A stretch of 64,000 bases of DNA. Origin: Bog-159 sp035499555 (lineage in GTDB: Bacteria; Acidobacteriota; Terriglobia; Bryobacterales; Bryobacteraceae). Made by a program: the position numbers and the translations under genes. Under the pieces are notes generated by a model. That model was not told the origin of the DNA. It saw only the letters and a program-made list of their open reading frames with translations, and ran no database searches. The DNA lies in the NCBI GenBank assembly GCA_035499555.1, contig DATJYO010000057.1, positions 124,001-188,000 of the forward strand, written 5' to 3'. This document shows positions 33,915 through 42,665 of this stretch, piece after piece. Each line of letters starts with the position of its first letter. The stretch's first letter is position 1.

Positions 33915-36074
33915 GTGGTCCGGCGAAGACGTATGACACCGAAGAGAGCACCCGCACGGGCGGCCAAAGCCGCCGCCACCCCGGAAGTTCCGCCCCTGAA
34001 CTCGCCGCAACTTTATATAAACCGGGAATTGAGCCTGCTGGACTTCCAGTTCCGCGTCCTGGAGGAAGCCCAGGATGAGCGGAATCCCCTGCTGGAGCGG
34101 GTCAAGTTCCTCTCCATCGTGGGCTCGAACATGGACGAATTCTTCATGGTTCGGGTGGCCGGCTTGATCGACCAGGTGGCGGCGGGCATTCTGGAAGTCG
34201 GCCCCGACGGCATGCACCCGACGGCGCAACTCGTGGCCATCCGCCGGGTGGTGAAGAAGCTGTTGGGCGACGCGCAAAAGTGCCTGCACGATCAGTTGCT
34301 GCCCGCACTGGACGAGGCCGGCATCCACATCCTGGATTACGCCTCGTTGGACGCCAAGCAGGTGGCGGCCGCGGATGCCTATTTCACCGATACGGTCTTT
34401 CCGGTGCTCACCCCCCTGGCATTCGACCCGGGCCGCCCATTCCCGCATATTTCCAACCTCAGCCTGAATCTCGCCGTGCTGATTCGCGACAAGGACGGCG
34501 TGGAGCACTTTGCCCGCGTGAAGGTGCCCGACTCGCTGCCGCAGTTTGTCCCCCTGAAACGTCCGCGCAAGAAAAACCGCAAGCGGCCGCCGCGCGAGGA
34601 GACCTTCGTCTGGCTGGAACAGGTCATCTCCGCGAACCTGCCGGCGCTGTTCCGCGGCATGGACGTGATCGAAGCGCATCCCTTTCACATCACGCGCGAC
34701 GCCGACATCGCCATCAAGGAACTGGAAGCCGAAGACCTGCTGGAAACCATCGAGGAGGGCGTCCGGCAGAGGCGCTTCGGCAGCGTGGTCCGCCTGATGG
34801 TGACCGACGACATGCCCGCCCACATCCTGGATATCCTGGTCAACAACCTGGAGATCGACTCCAGCCAGGTGTACCGGCTGCGTGGCCCGCTGGCGTTGAG
34901 CCGTCTGATGCATTTGAATGGTCTCGACCGCCCGGACCTGAAGGATGCGCCTTTCATGCCGGCCACCCCCAAGGCGCTGGTCGCCGCCGGCGCGGACGAG
35001 GACATCTTCGCTTTGATCCGCCGCCAGAAGATCCTGCTGCATCATCCCTTCGAGTCGTTTCAGCCGGTGGTCGATTTTCTGAAGAAGGCCGCCAAGGATC
35101 CCAACGTCCTGGCCATCAAGATGGTGTTGTACCGGGTGGGGCGTAATTCCCCGGTGGTGGAAGCGTTGCTGGAGGCCAACGAAGAAGGCAAGCAGGTCGC
35201 CGTCCTGGTGGAGTTAAAAGCCCGCTTCGACGAGGAGAGCAACATCGAATGGGCCCGCGCGCTGGAGCGCGAGGGCGTGCACGTGGTGTACGGTCTCCTG
35301 GGTTTGAAGACCCATTGCAAGCTGCTGATGGTGGTCCGGCGGGAAGCGGGCGCCATCCGGCGTTACATCCACATGGCTACGGGTAACTATAATGTAGTCA
35401 CCGCGCACTTATATACTGACATCGGCATGCTGACCGGAGACGAAGACTTTGGCGCCGATGCCACGGACTTATTCAACTATCTGACCGGTTATTCGGCCAA
35501 GAAAGACTATAAGAAACTGCTGGTATCGCCGGTAAATCTGCGCGACCGCTTTGAAGCCATGATCCGGCGCGAGATCGCGCTGCAGGCCAAAGGCACCAAG
35601 GGACATCTGATCTTCAAGATGAACGCGCTGGTGGATCCGCAGGTGATCCGGCTGCTCTACCAGGCGTCCCAGGCCGGCGTGAAAATCGACCTGCTGGTGC
35701 GCGGCATTTGCTGCCTGCGGCCCGGCGTGCCGGGCGTGAGCGACAGCATCCAGGTGATCAGCGTGGTCGGCCGGTTCCTGGAACATAGCCGCATTTATTA
35801 CTTCCGCAACGGCGGCAACGAGGAGATCTATCTGGGCAGCGCGGACCTGATGCCGCGCAATATCAACCGGCGCGTGGAAGTCCTGTTCCCGGTGGAAGAC
35901 CCGGATCTCATCCGGCACGTGCGCGACGAGATATTGGCCGTGTACCTCGCCGACACGATCAAAGGCCGCCAGATGAAGACGGACGGGACCTATGTCCGCC
36001 GGGTGCCCTCCTCCGGCAAGCGCGCGCTCAACACCCAGGAGTGGCTGCTGAAGCAGGCCGTGGCGGGCAAGTAA
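33915..36074 (+). CDS. ppk1: Polyphosphate kinase 1
   Basis: 719 residues from GTG 33915 (an in-frame ATG at 33933 is an alternative; neither has a clear ribosome-binding site). It makes long-chain polyphosphate from ATP, reversibly. All PPK1 marks are present: LYINRELSLLDFQFRVLEEA at the N-terminus, FLSIVGSNMDEFFMVRVAG, HHPFESFQPVVDFLKKAA, the phosphorylated histidine in YIHMATGNYN near residue 484, and the second conserved histidine in GRFLEHSRIYYF near 622, with RGICCLRPGVPGVSDSI just before. The final domain NRRVEVLFPVEDP is also typical. An Arg/Lys/Ala-rich leader of about 25 residues precedes the family start. The gene appears to stand alone. Confidence 0.97.
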   Translation: MVRRRRMTPKRAPARAAKAAATPEVPPLNSPQLYINRELSLLDFQFRVLEEAQDERNPLLERVKFLSIVGSNMDEFFMVRVAGLIDQVAAGILEVGPDGMHPTAQLVAIRRVVKKLLGDAQKCLHDQLLPALDEAGIHILDYASLDAKQVAAADAYFTDTVFPVLTPLAFDPGRPFPHISNLSLNLAVLIRDKDGVEHFARVKVPDSLPQFVPLKRPRKKNRKRPPREETFVWLEQVISANLPALFRGMDVIEAHPFHITRDADIAIKELEAEDLLETIEEGVRQRRFGSVVRLMVTDDMPAHILDILVNNLEIDSSQVYRLRGPLALSRLMHLNGLDRPDLKDAPFMPATPKALVAAGADEDIFALIRRQKILLHHPFESFQPVVDFLKKAAKDPNVLAIKMVLYRVGRNSPVVEALLEANEEGKQVAVLVELKARFDEESNIEWARALEREGVHVVYGLLGLKTHCKLLMVVRREAGAIRRYIHMATGNYNVVTAHLYTDIGMLTGDEDFGADATDLFNYLTGYSAKKDYKKLLVSPVNLRDRFEAMIRREIALQAKGTKGHLIFKMNALVDPQVIRLLYQASQAGVKIDLLVRGICCLRPGVPGVSDSIQVISVVGRFLEHSRIYYFRNGGNEEIYLGSADLMPRNINRRVEVLFPVEDPDLIRHVRDEILAVYLADTIKGRQMKTDGTYVRRVPSSGKRALNTQEWLLKQAVAGK

Positions 36075-36111
36075 TCCGGCGTCCACCGGCGCGCGCGTTC
36101 CGGTATTGAAC

Positions 36112-37191
36112 ATGAGCCGCGACATCGCCGAGATCGTCAAAGATATCATTCAGATTGCGCCGGTGCTTCACACCGCCGGAGCCATGTCGCCCAAGACTCT
36201 GACGGCAATTTACTCGCACGTGAAGCAGCGCACCATACGTTTTTCTCTCGAGACCGGATGCGGCGCCAGTACGCTGCTCATGTCACACTTGAGCGGCAGA
36301 CACCTGGTTTTTGCGGAAGACAACAAGAGTGGCAGTGTCGAGAATGTGCGAACGTCACTGCTGCTAAACCGGTCGGTAGTCCAGTTCGTCGAAGGGCCTA
36401 CGCAGCGGACGCTGCCTCAATTCAATTTCGAGGATTCCGCTCAGTTTGCACTGCTGGACGGGCCACACGCTTACCCTTTCCCCGATCTTGAGTATTACCA
36501 TGTATACCCTGTCCTCGATCATGGAGCCCTATTCGTTCTGGACGACATACATATCAAAACGATAAACAACCTGTACTGCTTCCTCAAGGAAGATGCGATG
36601 TTCCGCCTCGATGAAGTAGTGGGTACGACGGCGTTCTTTACGCGTACGGATGCGCCGACATTCTGCCCTACCGGAGACGGCTGGCAATCCCAGTTATATA
36701 ACAATCGGTTACTCAGACGATACGATCTGGAGCGTCAGGTGCGGCAGTTGTTGCCACAACCGGCGCGCCGGCTGGTCAAGTCAGTGACCCGGGCATTCCG
36801 GAGCGATTGGCGGATCCGGATCGACAAACCCGAAGAGGGAAGTCTTGTAGGTCGTGCGGGTGTGATCGCCGGGCGCGTAAAAGGCAACCTGACCGGCCAC
36901 TTCGTTTGGGTTCTGGTGCGCCGGCTGGATGAAGCCGGATGGTGGCCGCAGCAACCTGGACCTGTGCCGGTCAACGGCGGCGAGTGGCAATGTGTCGTTG
37001 AATATGGCGGTTCGCCCCAAGGCGGTCCTTGGTATGAGGTCGCCGCAATCCTTGCGAATGCATCGATGAACAGGTATCTTAGCCAGCGGCAGGCGAACCC
37101 GGCCTCCCCAGTTCTCGCTGATTTTCCTTTCCGAACTGCTTCGGTGGCGGATGCTTACAGGCGCGTGAGGCGCGACCCGGATGTTAACTAA
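36112..37191 (+). CDS. Class I SAM-dependent methyltransferase fused to a C-terminal beta-sandwich domain
   Basis: 359 residues from ATG 36112. Residues 40-190 resemble the Methyltransf_24 group: RFSLETGCGASTLLMSHL (motif I), HLVFAEDNKSG, FALLDGPHAYPFPDLEYYHVYPVL and GALFVLDDIHIKTI. From about residue 235 a separate all-beta module begins (RIRIDKPEEGSLVGRAGVIAGRV...FVWVLVRRLDEAGWWPQQPGPVPVNGGEWQCVVEYGG). Its WPQ and GEW motifs are typical of small carbohydrate/surface-type sandwich domains of unknown function. The gene is visibly less GC-rich than its neighbours in places, for example around 36540-36600, which may point to acquisition. It sits between ppk1 and the agmatinase-family gene, converging on the latter with a 3-nt gap. 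Confidence 0.75.
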   Translation: MSRDIAEIVKDIIQIAPVLHTAGAMSPKTLTAIYSHVKQRTIRFSLETGCGASTLLMSHLSGRHLVFAEDNKSGSVENVRTSLLLNRSVVQFVEGPTQRTLPQFNFEDSAQFALLDGPHAYPFPDLEYYHVYPVLDHGALFVLDDIHIKTINNLYCFLKEDAMFRLDEVVGTTAFFTRTDAPTFCPTGDGWQSQLYNNRLLRRYDLERQVRQLLPQPARRLVKSVTRAFRSDWRIRIDKPEEGSLVGRAGVIAGRVKGNLTGHFVWVLVRRLDEAGWWPQQPGPVPVNGGEWQCVVEYGGSPQGGPWYEVAAILANASMNRYLSQRQANPASPVLADFPFRTASVADAYRRVRRDPDVN

Positions 37192-37194
37192 GGG

Positions 37195-38079
37195 TCAGTG
37201 GATATGATCCCGAAAAATGTACCCGAGCGTTTTGTAGATCAGCTTAGCCGTCAGAAAGCTCGGAGCATTGCTGGTGGTTGTGCCCGCCAACTCGACCAGG
37301 TCCATCCCCACCACTCGGCGTTTATGCGCCAGGGTGCGGATCAGGGCCAGAACTTCGTACCACAGCAACCCACCCGGCTCGGGCGTACCGGTGGACCACA
37401 CCAGGCTGGGATCCAGGCCGTCGATGTCGATGGTCAGGTACACGTCGTCGCTGAGCGCATCCACCGCCGCGTCGATCCAATCCATTCGCCCCGTGATCCG
37501 GTACGCGTAAAATATCCGTGTGTTGAGCTGCGAAATAACGCCCGCCTCCTCGGCGGATAGCGACCGGATGCCGACCTGCACCGCAGGGCACACCTCCAGG
37601 ATCCGCCGCATCGCGCAAGCGTGGCTGTAGGGCGTGCCTTCATAACTGTCGCGCAGATCGGCATGCGCATCGATCTGCAACACCGAGAGCTTCGGATAAC
37701 GCTCCCGGAATGCGCGCACGATGGGCGGTGAAATGGAGTGCTCCCCGCCCAGCGCGCAAATGAACTTGCCGGTGCCGATCAGCCGCTGCGTTTCGCCATA
37801 AAGCGCCGGCATCATTTCCTCGGGAGCGCGGTCGGTATCGATCGCCGGCAGCGTATGGATGCCCAGCGCGGCGGCTGTCTCTCCGCCGAGTTCCTCGTCA
37901 TACGTTTCCAGGTAGCGCGAGGCATCGATGATCGCGTCCGGGCCCTGCGCCGTGCCGTGTCCGTAGCTCACCGTCTTCTCATAAGGAACCGGCCAGATCA
38001 GGACCTTGGATTTTTCAAAAGAAGAATTCTCGGGCGCGAGGCCGAGGAAATTGAAAGGGACGTTGGATGGTTCAGTCAT
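37195..38079 (-). CDS. speB: Agmatinase / ureohydrolase family enzyme
   Basis: 294 residues from the ATG at 38079, which overlaps the stop of the homoserine dehydrogenase gene by 4 nt. The binuclear manganese site is complete: GGEHSI, DAHADLRDSYEG (with the agmatinase-type YEG segment) and DIDGLDPS. YGHGTAQGPDAI and the EPGGLLWYE segment also fit the agmatinase branch rather than arginase. It probably converts agmatine to putrescine and urea. Formally, guanidinobutyrase or another ureohydrolase activity is not excluded. It is last in an operon with an SRPBCC-like exported protein and a homoserine dehydrogenase. Confidence 0.88.
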   Translation of the reverse strand: MTEPSNVPFNFLGLAPENSSFEKSKVLIWPVPYEKTVSYGHGTAQGPDAIIDASRYLETYDEELGGETAAALGIHTLPAIDTDRAPEEMMPALYGETQRLIGTGKFICALGGEHSISPPIVRAFRERYPKLSVLQIDAHADLRDSYEGTPYSHACAMRRILEVCPAVQVGIRSLSAEEAGVISQLNTRIFYAYRITGRMDWIDAAVDALSDDVYLTIDIDGLDPSLVWSTGTPEPGGLLWYEVLALIRTLAHKRRVVGMDLVELAGTTTSNAPSFLTAKLIYKTLGYIFRDHIH

Positions 38080-39050
38080 ACTGTTTTGGTGGAGCGCACC
38101 ACATCGATCAGATCGGAAAACACGCCGTAGGCCGTCTGCTCCACGCCCGGCGCGATGGATACCATTCCGATGGTTCCCATCAGGTCGGTGTGCAGAAGCA
38201 GCAGGTTGGAGGTCCCCTGGACGCACGCCAGCACGTTGCTCTTCTCCAGCACCTCGGCGCGCACCCGGAACGTAAGCCCGCCCGGGCCGCGACGGGCGCG
38301 GCTGATCAGCCGCACGGTTTTGCCGGCGCGCGCCAGGTCGGCCATGCGTTCCGGCGTGAGCCGGGTGATGCCGCGCGTCGAAACGGCTTGCGGCGTCGTG
38401 CGCGCATCCATCAGGACGTTGGCCAGCGCCGCGGTTTTAGCGGCCGAATCCCAGCCTTCCACATCAAACGCGCCGTCGGCTTCCGTCACGCCCAGCCGGC
38501 GCGCCAGCGCCAGCCCGTCCGCGAACGAGCCGCCGCGTTCCATGGTCTCGATCACCAGCTTGGAGGTGGAATTGAGGGCCCCCGTAAAGCCCAGCACGGC
38601 CACCCCCGGCAGGTTATAGCGCGCCATGTTGAACACCGGCGCGCCATCCATCACGGTGGATTCGAAGCGGAACTCGACGCCCTGCCGCGCGGCCAGGTCC
38701 CGCAGTTCCGCGTATGCGTGCGCGATCGGTCCCTTGTTGGCCGTCACCACGTGCATCTTGCGCGCGAAGGCGGCCCGGAGATGGGAGATGGCCGGTTCGC
38801 CGGTCGCCGGATTCAGAGTCGTGAGCTCCACCGCGATCTCGGCTTTCGCCGCATCCAGGAAAGCATCCACGGATTCCGCCCGCGGACCGAACACCGGTTC
38901 GAGCGGCACGCCGCGCGGCGCGATCGCGGTGCCGTGCCGCGCGGTGTGGACGCCCGTAATCCGGAACGGAAAACGGGCGGATTGCCGGCGCAGCAGGCGT
39001 GCCAGGGCGCGCCCCACGTTGCCGTATCCGATCAGCGCCAGGCGGGTCAC
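38076..39050 (-). CDS. hom: Homoserine dehydrogenase, short form without ACT domain
   Basis: 324 residues from a GTG whose GTGA overlaps the stop of the upstream gene by 4 nt. The N-terminal NAD(P) fold (VTRLALIGYGNVGRALARLL) is followed by VELTTLNPATGEPA, KMHVVTANKGPIAHAYAELRDLA, the substrate loop FRFESTVMDGAPVFNM and GALNSTSKLVIETMERGGSF. These match homoserine dehydrogenase, which reduces aspartate semialdehyde to homoserine for threonine and methionine synthesis. The usual C-terminal ACT domain for feedback by threonine is missing. The frame stays open upstream to 39179 inside the neighbouring gene, but the family begins at VTRLALIGYG. Its pairing with an agmatinase is unusual. Confidence 0.85.
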   Translation of the reverse strand: MTRLALIGYGNVGRALARLLRRQSARFPFRITGVHTARHGTAIAPRGVPLEPVFGPRAESVDAFLDAAKAEIAVELTTLNPATGEPAISHLRAAFARKMHVVTANKGPIAHAYAELRDLAARQGVEFRFESTVMDGAPVFNMARYNLPGVAVLGFTGALNSTSKLVIETMERGGSFADGLALARRLGVTEADGAFDVEGWDSAAKTAALANVLMDARTTPQAVSTRGITRLTPERMADLARAGKTVRLISRARRGPGGLTFRVRAEVLEKSNVLACVQGTSNLLLLHTDLMGTIGMVSIAPGVEQTAYGVFSDLIDVVRSTKTV

Positions 39051-39814
39051 TTTTTGACGGCGTCGCGGGTGGCCTGCAAGGTCGCGGTCAAGCCTTCGCG
39101 TTCGATGTTGTGAGTCGAGGAAACGAACAGAAACCCCAGCAGGGGCGGCAGTCCGCGCGTCAGCGACGTGGTCTCGCATTCCAGGTACACCCCGCCGTCA
39201 CGCTGTTCCAGCCGCCAGTACCCGTTGAGGCGCCAGAGATAGCCGCTGCCATGCCCCGGGGCCAGTTCGTGCGGTTTGGATTTGCCGTAGTCTTCGATCT
39301 CCGTGACGCGCGTGGTGCGCGTCTGGCAGGTCCAGCGGGTAGGGTCCACCTCCTGGTAGTGCGCGTCGAAATCCGTGCGGAACACGCCGCTGATGGGACC
39401 GTTCTTCAGCACCCGCAACCGGTAATACTTGAAATCGTTTCCGTTGCGCGCGATCAGTTTGGATTCCGGCACATCTTTATAAATGTACTTATGGCGATCG
39501 TAGTCCTGGAGCACCGCCAGTGTCTTTTCGAGCGTACCGCCGGGGATGAAGATCGCGCCCACCCAGTCGTGTATGGACGCACCGGCCACGAAGGTATCGC
39601 CGTCGCCCTTCCACGGTTCCACGGCCACTTTCCCTTCCTTCACCAGCGCCAGCCGCGCCGGCGAAGCGTCCACCCAGAGGAATGGCCTGGCGGCGGCCAG
39701 ACGCGCTTCCGTATCGTGGATGTAACGGTCGTAAGCCTGGACGGCCTCGGGTTTGAGCTCGGCGCCCAGGCACGCGCCGGCCGCAAGCAGGATCAGAACC
39801 GATGTGCGGATCAC
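39047..39814 (-). CDS. Exported SRPBCC/START-like protein
   Basis: About 255 residues from GTG 39814, giving a signal peptide (VIRTSVLILLAAGACLGA). The mature part resembles helix-grip (SRPBCC/START) proteins: AGASIHDWVGAIFIPGGTLEKTLAVLQDYDRHKYIYKDV, VFRTDFDAHYQEVDPTRWTCQTRTTRVTEIE and GYLWRLNGYWRLEQRDGGVYLECETTSLTRGLP. Such folds hold hydrophobic ligands; the ligand here is unknown. An extended -10 box lies only 5 nt upstream of the GTG, and no ribosome-binding site is present, so the messenger may be leaderless. It is the first gene of the three-gene operon with hom and the agmatinase gene and is divergent from the radical SAM gene. Confidence 0.7.
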   Translation of the reverse strand: MIRTSVLILLAAGACLGAELKPEAVQAYDRYIHDTEARLAAARPFLWVDASPARLALVKEGKVAVEPWKGDGDTFVAGASIHDWVGAIFIPGGTLEKTLAVLQDYDRHKYIYKDVPESKLIARNGNDFKYYRLRVLKNGPISGVFRTDFDAHYQEVDPTRWTCQTRTTRVTEIEDYGKSKPHELAPGHGSGYLWRLNGYWRLEQRDGGVYLECETTSLTRGLPPLLGFLFVSSTHNIEREGLTATLQATRDAVKK

Positions 39815-39819
39815 ATCGA

Positions 39820-39828
39820 ATTGTAGCA
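39820..39828 (-). promoter_or_regulatory. Extended -10 promoter of the SRPBCC-hom-speB operon, probably leaderless
   Basis: Read on the minus strand, TGC-TACAAT (39828-39820) is an extended -10 element with five of six consensus bases. The GTG start begins 5 nt after it, so transcription would start on or next to the start codon. No Shine-Dalgarno sequence is possible in this gap. Confidence 0.5.
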
Positions 39829-39965
39829 AGGCCGGCCGGGCTATTTTTCCGCTGCCGGCGCCGCCAAACAGCCACCTGAAATCGCCGTTCGGGGCGCAAA
39901 ACCCCCCGGTCGCCTCAAGCAACGCGCAACTCGTCCAGTTTGTATGGTTTAATGGGAGTCGGCGC

Positions 39966-40994
39966 ATGCCATCCACGGTCAAAAAGCTGCGTAGGAAATG
40001 GAAAGCCGCGCACCGGCGCGCGCGCGAATGGCGCATGATCTACAAGGGGCTGGTGCATACGGATCACCCCATCCTGGCCCATATCATCCCCATGCGCCGC
40101 TGCAATCTGTCCTGTACCTACTGCAACGAATACGACGATCGTTCCAAGCCGGTGCCGTTCGAAACCGTCGCCCAGCGCCTGGACCGGCTAGCTGAGCTGG
40201 GCACCACCATCATCACCATCAGCGGCGGCGAACCGCTGCTGCATCCCGACCTGGACGCCATCATCGCCCACATCCGCCGCCACCGCATGATCGCCGGCAT
40301 GATCACCAACGGCTACCTCCTCACCGCGGAACGCATCCAGCGGCTGAATCGCGCGGGCCTGGAGCATCTGCAGATCAGCATCGACAACGTGATGCCGGAC
40401 GACGTTTCGAAGAAAAGCCTGAAGGTACTCGACAAGAAGCTGCAACTGCTGGCGGAGCACGCCGATTTTCATGTCAACATCAACTCGGTGGTGGGCGGCG
40501 GCATCCGTAATCCGCAGGACGCGCTCACCGTGGGCAAACGCGCCTTGGCCTTGGGTTTCACCTCCACCGTGGGTATCATTCACGATGGCGACGGACAGTT
40601 GCGGCCGCTGGCGCCCGCCGAGCGCGAAGTCTACGCCGCCATGCGGTCCATGGAAAAGAGCAGCTACGCGCAGATCAATTATTTCCAGGACAACATCGCC
40701 CACGGCAAAGAGAACCGGTGGCGCTGCCGGGCGGGCGCGCGATATCTCTATATCTGCGAGGACGGTCTGGTGCACTACTGTTCGCAGCAGCGCGGCTATC
40801 CCGCCAAGCCGCTGGCCGAGTACACCGTCGCCGATATCCGGCGCGAATTCCTGACCGAGAAATCCTGTGCGCCGCGTTGCACCGTGGCCTGCGTGCACCA
40901 GATCTCTTACATGGATTTCTGGCGCGCCCCGCAAACCATCCAGTCCGGCAGCCTGCCCCAGCAGGAAACCGGCGGACTGGTGCAGATTCGTTAA
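39966..40994 (+). CDS. Radical SAM enzyme with SPASM-like C-terminal cysteines
   Basis: 342 residues from ATG 39966, with GGGAG 7 nt upstream; the frame is open earlier but overlaps the divergent gene. The 4Fe-4S motif is C46-x3-C50-x2-C53 in MRRCNLSCTYCNEYD, followed by ITISGGEPLLHPDL and MITNGYLL, standard for radical SAM enzymes. C-terminal cysteines in RWRCRAGARYLYICEDGLVHYC and SCAPRCTVACVHQ can hold an auxiliary cluster, as in SPASM or twitch domains. The substrate is not identifiable. No small peptide precursor was seen next to it. The gene is divergent from the SRPBCC-like operon. Confidence 0.88.
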   Translation: MPSTVKKLRRKWKAAHRRAREWRMIYKGLVHTDHPILAHIIPMRRCNLSCTYCNEYDDRSKPVPFETVAQRLDRLAELGTTIITISGGEPLLHPDLDAIIAHIRRHRMIAGMITNGYLLTAERIQRLNRAGLEHLQISIDNVMPDDVSKKSLKVLDKKLQLLAEHADFHVNINSVVGGGIRNPQDALTVGKRALALGFTSTVGIIHDGDGQLRPLAPAEREVYAAMRSMEKSSYAQINYFQDNIAHGKENRWRCRAGARYLYICEDGLVHYCSQQRGYPAKPLAEYTVADIRREFLTEKSCAPRCTVACVHQISYMDFWRAPQTIQSGSLPQQETGGLVQIR

Positions 40995-41015
40995 CTTCGA
41001 TACACTAGCTGACTA

Positions 41016-41777
41016 GTGAGCGGTCCGCTTTCGATCCTGGATTACCGCCAGCCGGTAGAGTTCCGCATTGGCGACGTCTTTGTAAAGACCTGGGGCGTGC
41101 TGACGCGCAACTTCGTGACGTTTTTCCTGCTGGTTGGAATCGCCGAAATCCCTCTTTTGGCGACCAATACCTGGCTGCTGGCGGATGTGCGGCGCGGCAC
41201 CGTGAGCGCCCTGATGATCGGGCTGATCTCCATGGCGGCCACCTTCGTGCAACTGGTCCTGACTCTGTTCGCGCAGGCGGTGGTGGTGTTCGCGGCGTTT
41301 CAGGATCTGCGCGGCCAACCCGTGCTGGTCGCTGACTCCCTGCGCCAGGCTCTGCGCCGCTTTCTGCCCGTCATCGCCCTCTCGCTGCTGATGGCCGTGG
41401 TGCTGCTGCTGGGCTTCATGCTGTGCCTGGTGCCGGGATTGATCGCACTGGCCGCTTTGCAGGTGGCCTTGCCCGCCTGCGTGGTGGAGCGCCTGGGACC
41501 GATCCGCTCCATGTCGCGCAGCACGGACCTGACCAGCGGGCATTGGTGGCCGATCCTTGGCCTGCTGGTGGCCTTCTACGTCATCAGCATTATCGTCAGC
41601 TACGCCATCCGGGCGGCGCTGCCCTATCAGCCGGTGTTCCCGTTCGTGGCCGCGTCGTGGATCTGGGCCGTCTTGACTGCCTGTTTCAGTTCCGTCTTCA
41701 CAGCCATGCTGTATCACGACCTGCGCGCGGTGAAGGAAGGCATTGGGATCGAGCAGATCGCGTCAGTGTTCGATTAG
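41016..41777 (+). CDS. Six-helix membrane protein (GPDPase_memb/YciC-like)
   Basis: 253 residues from a GTG without a good ribosome-binding site. The segment FRIGDVFVKTWGVLTRNFVTFFLLVGI followed by about six hydrophobic helices, LRQALRRFLPVIALSLLMAVV, and GPIRSMSRSTDLTSGHWWPILGLLV is the pattern of the GPDPase membrane-domain/YciC-like family, often found with MoxR-DUF58 clusters. Its job is not known; membrane organisation is usually suggested. It faces the end of the MoxR operon: its last 15 nt overlap the RDD gene tail-to-tail. A -10-like TACACT lies 9 nt upstream. Confidence 0.78.
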   Translation: MSGPLSILDYRQPVEFRIGDVFVKTWGVLTRNFVTFFLLVGIAEIPLLATNTWLLADVRRGTVSALMIGLISMAATFVQLVLTLFAQAVVVFAAFQDLRGQPVLVADSLRQALRRFLPVIALSLLMAVVLLLGFMLCLVPGLIALAALQVALPACVVERLGPIRSMSRSTDLTSGHWWPILGLLVAFYVISIIVSYAIRAALPYQPVFPFVAASWIWAVLTACFSSVFTAMLYHDLRAVKEGIGIEQIASVFD

Positions 41778-42665
41778 ACCCGTGGTGTCGCGGTAGTGCT
41801 TGTCCCGCCGCTCTTCTCCGATGTTCTTGCGCCGCTCCAGAAAGGCCCGCTGCGCCGTGTAAAAGTCGCGCAGGAACGTCTCCGTCTCGCGTTCGGGGAC
41901 GGGACGGTCCCAGCCGATGCGCCGCTCAATCCGCGCTTTGATGTCGTGGAGCAGCCGCGCCTTCTCTTCGTTATTGGGCTGCCGCAGCACTTCTTCGAGC
42001 ACCTGCAGTTCGTGAATCCCGTAAGCCTCCAGATGCGCCGGCGAAAACTCGAACTGCGCCGTCTCGCGCGCCAGGTCCTCCAGCAGGAACTTCTTCGGCA
42101 GCGCGATCACCACCGTGCCGCCGATCAGGTCGCCTGCGCGCAGCCGGTCGGGCGTGCGTAGCACGATGGTGCCCATAGCTGCCAGCCAAAGGCCGGCCAG
42201 CAGCACGTCCCAGGGCGACCACAGCCAGCCCTTGGTGATCAGCAGAAGTTCGATGGGGAAGAAGAATTCGGCCTGGCGCGTGAGGTTGCGCGCGATCACC
42301 GCGCCGGAGCGCAACGGGCCGCCGTGCCGGTCGATCACCCGTAGACCGAACAGGCGCTTGCCCGGCGTGGCCCCCGCCCAGCGCAGCTCAAAGAAGATGA
42401 AGTAGGCGTTGCGCGCCAGAAACGACATCAGCAGCGCGGCCGGCAGCGTGAAGGCGAACGGCCCCACGTCGCGGAACATGCCGGCGATCAGCCAGCCCAG
42501 CATCAGAATCACGATCGCCGCCGCCATCGAGATACAGACATCCGCCACGAACGCCACCAGGCGCTCGCCGGGATCCGGCAGTTCGATCAGCAGCGGCACG
42601 CCCTCCGGCGTCATCAGCGGACGCTGCTTGCGGCGCACCCGGCCCAGCGGATCGGCAGCGGTCAT
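41763..42665 (-). CDS. RDD-family membrane protein
   Basis: 300 residues from ATG 42665, which overlaps the SpoIIM-like gene stop by 4 nt. The RDD domain covers about residues 20-190, with PGERLVAFVADVCISMAAAIVI, FFELRWAGATPGKRLFGLRVIDRHGGPL and RTPDRLRAGDLIGGTVVI. The first Arg and the later Asp/Asp are the residues that name the family. A soluble tail of about 110 residues rich in Arg and Glu (QVLEEVLRQPNNEEKARLLHDIKARIERRI) follows and seems extra. RDD proteins have been linked to ion exchange or membrane organisation; the function here is not established. It is the last gene of the long overlapping operon. Confidence 0.85.
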   Translation of the reverse strand: MTAADPLGRVRRKQRPLMTPEGVPLLIELPDPGERLVAFVADVCISMAAAIVILMLGWLIAGMFRDVGPFAFTLPAALLMSFLARNAYFIFFELRWAGATPGKRLFGLRVIDRHGGPLRSGAVIARNLTRQAEFFFPIELLLITKGWLWSPWDVLLAGLWLAAMGTIVLRTPDRLRAGDLIGGTVVIALPKKFLLEDLARETAQFEFSPAHLEAYGIHELQVLEEVLRQPNNEEKARLLHDIKARIERRIGWDRPVPERETETFLRDFYTAQRAFLERRKNIGEERRDKHYRDTTGLIEH

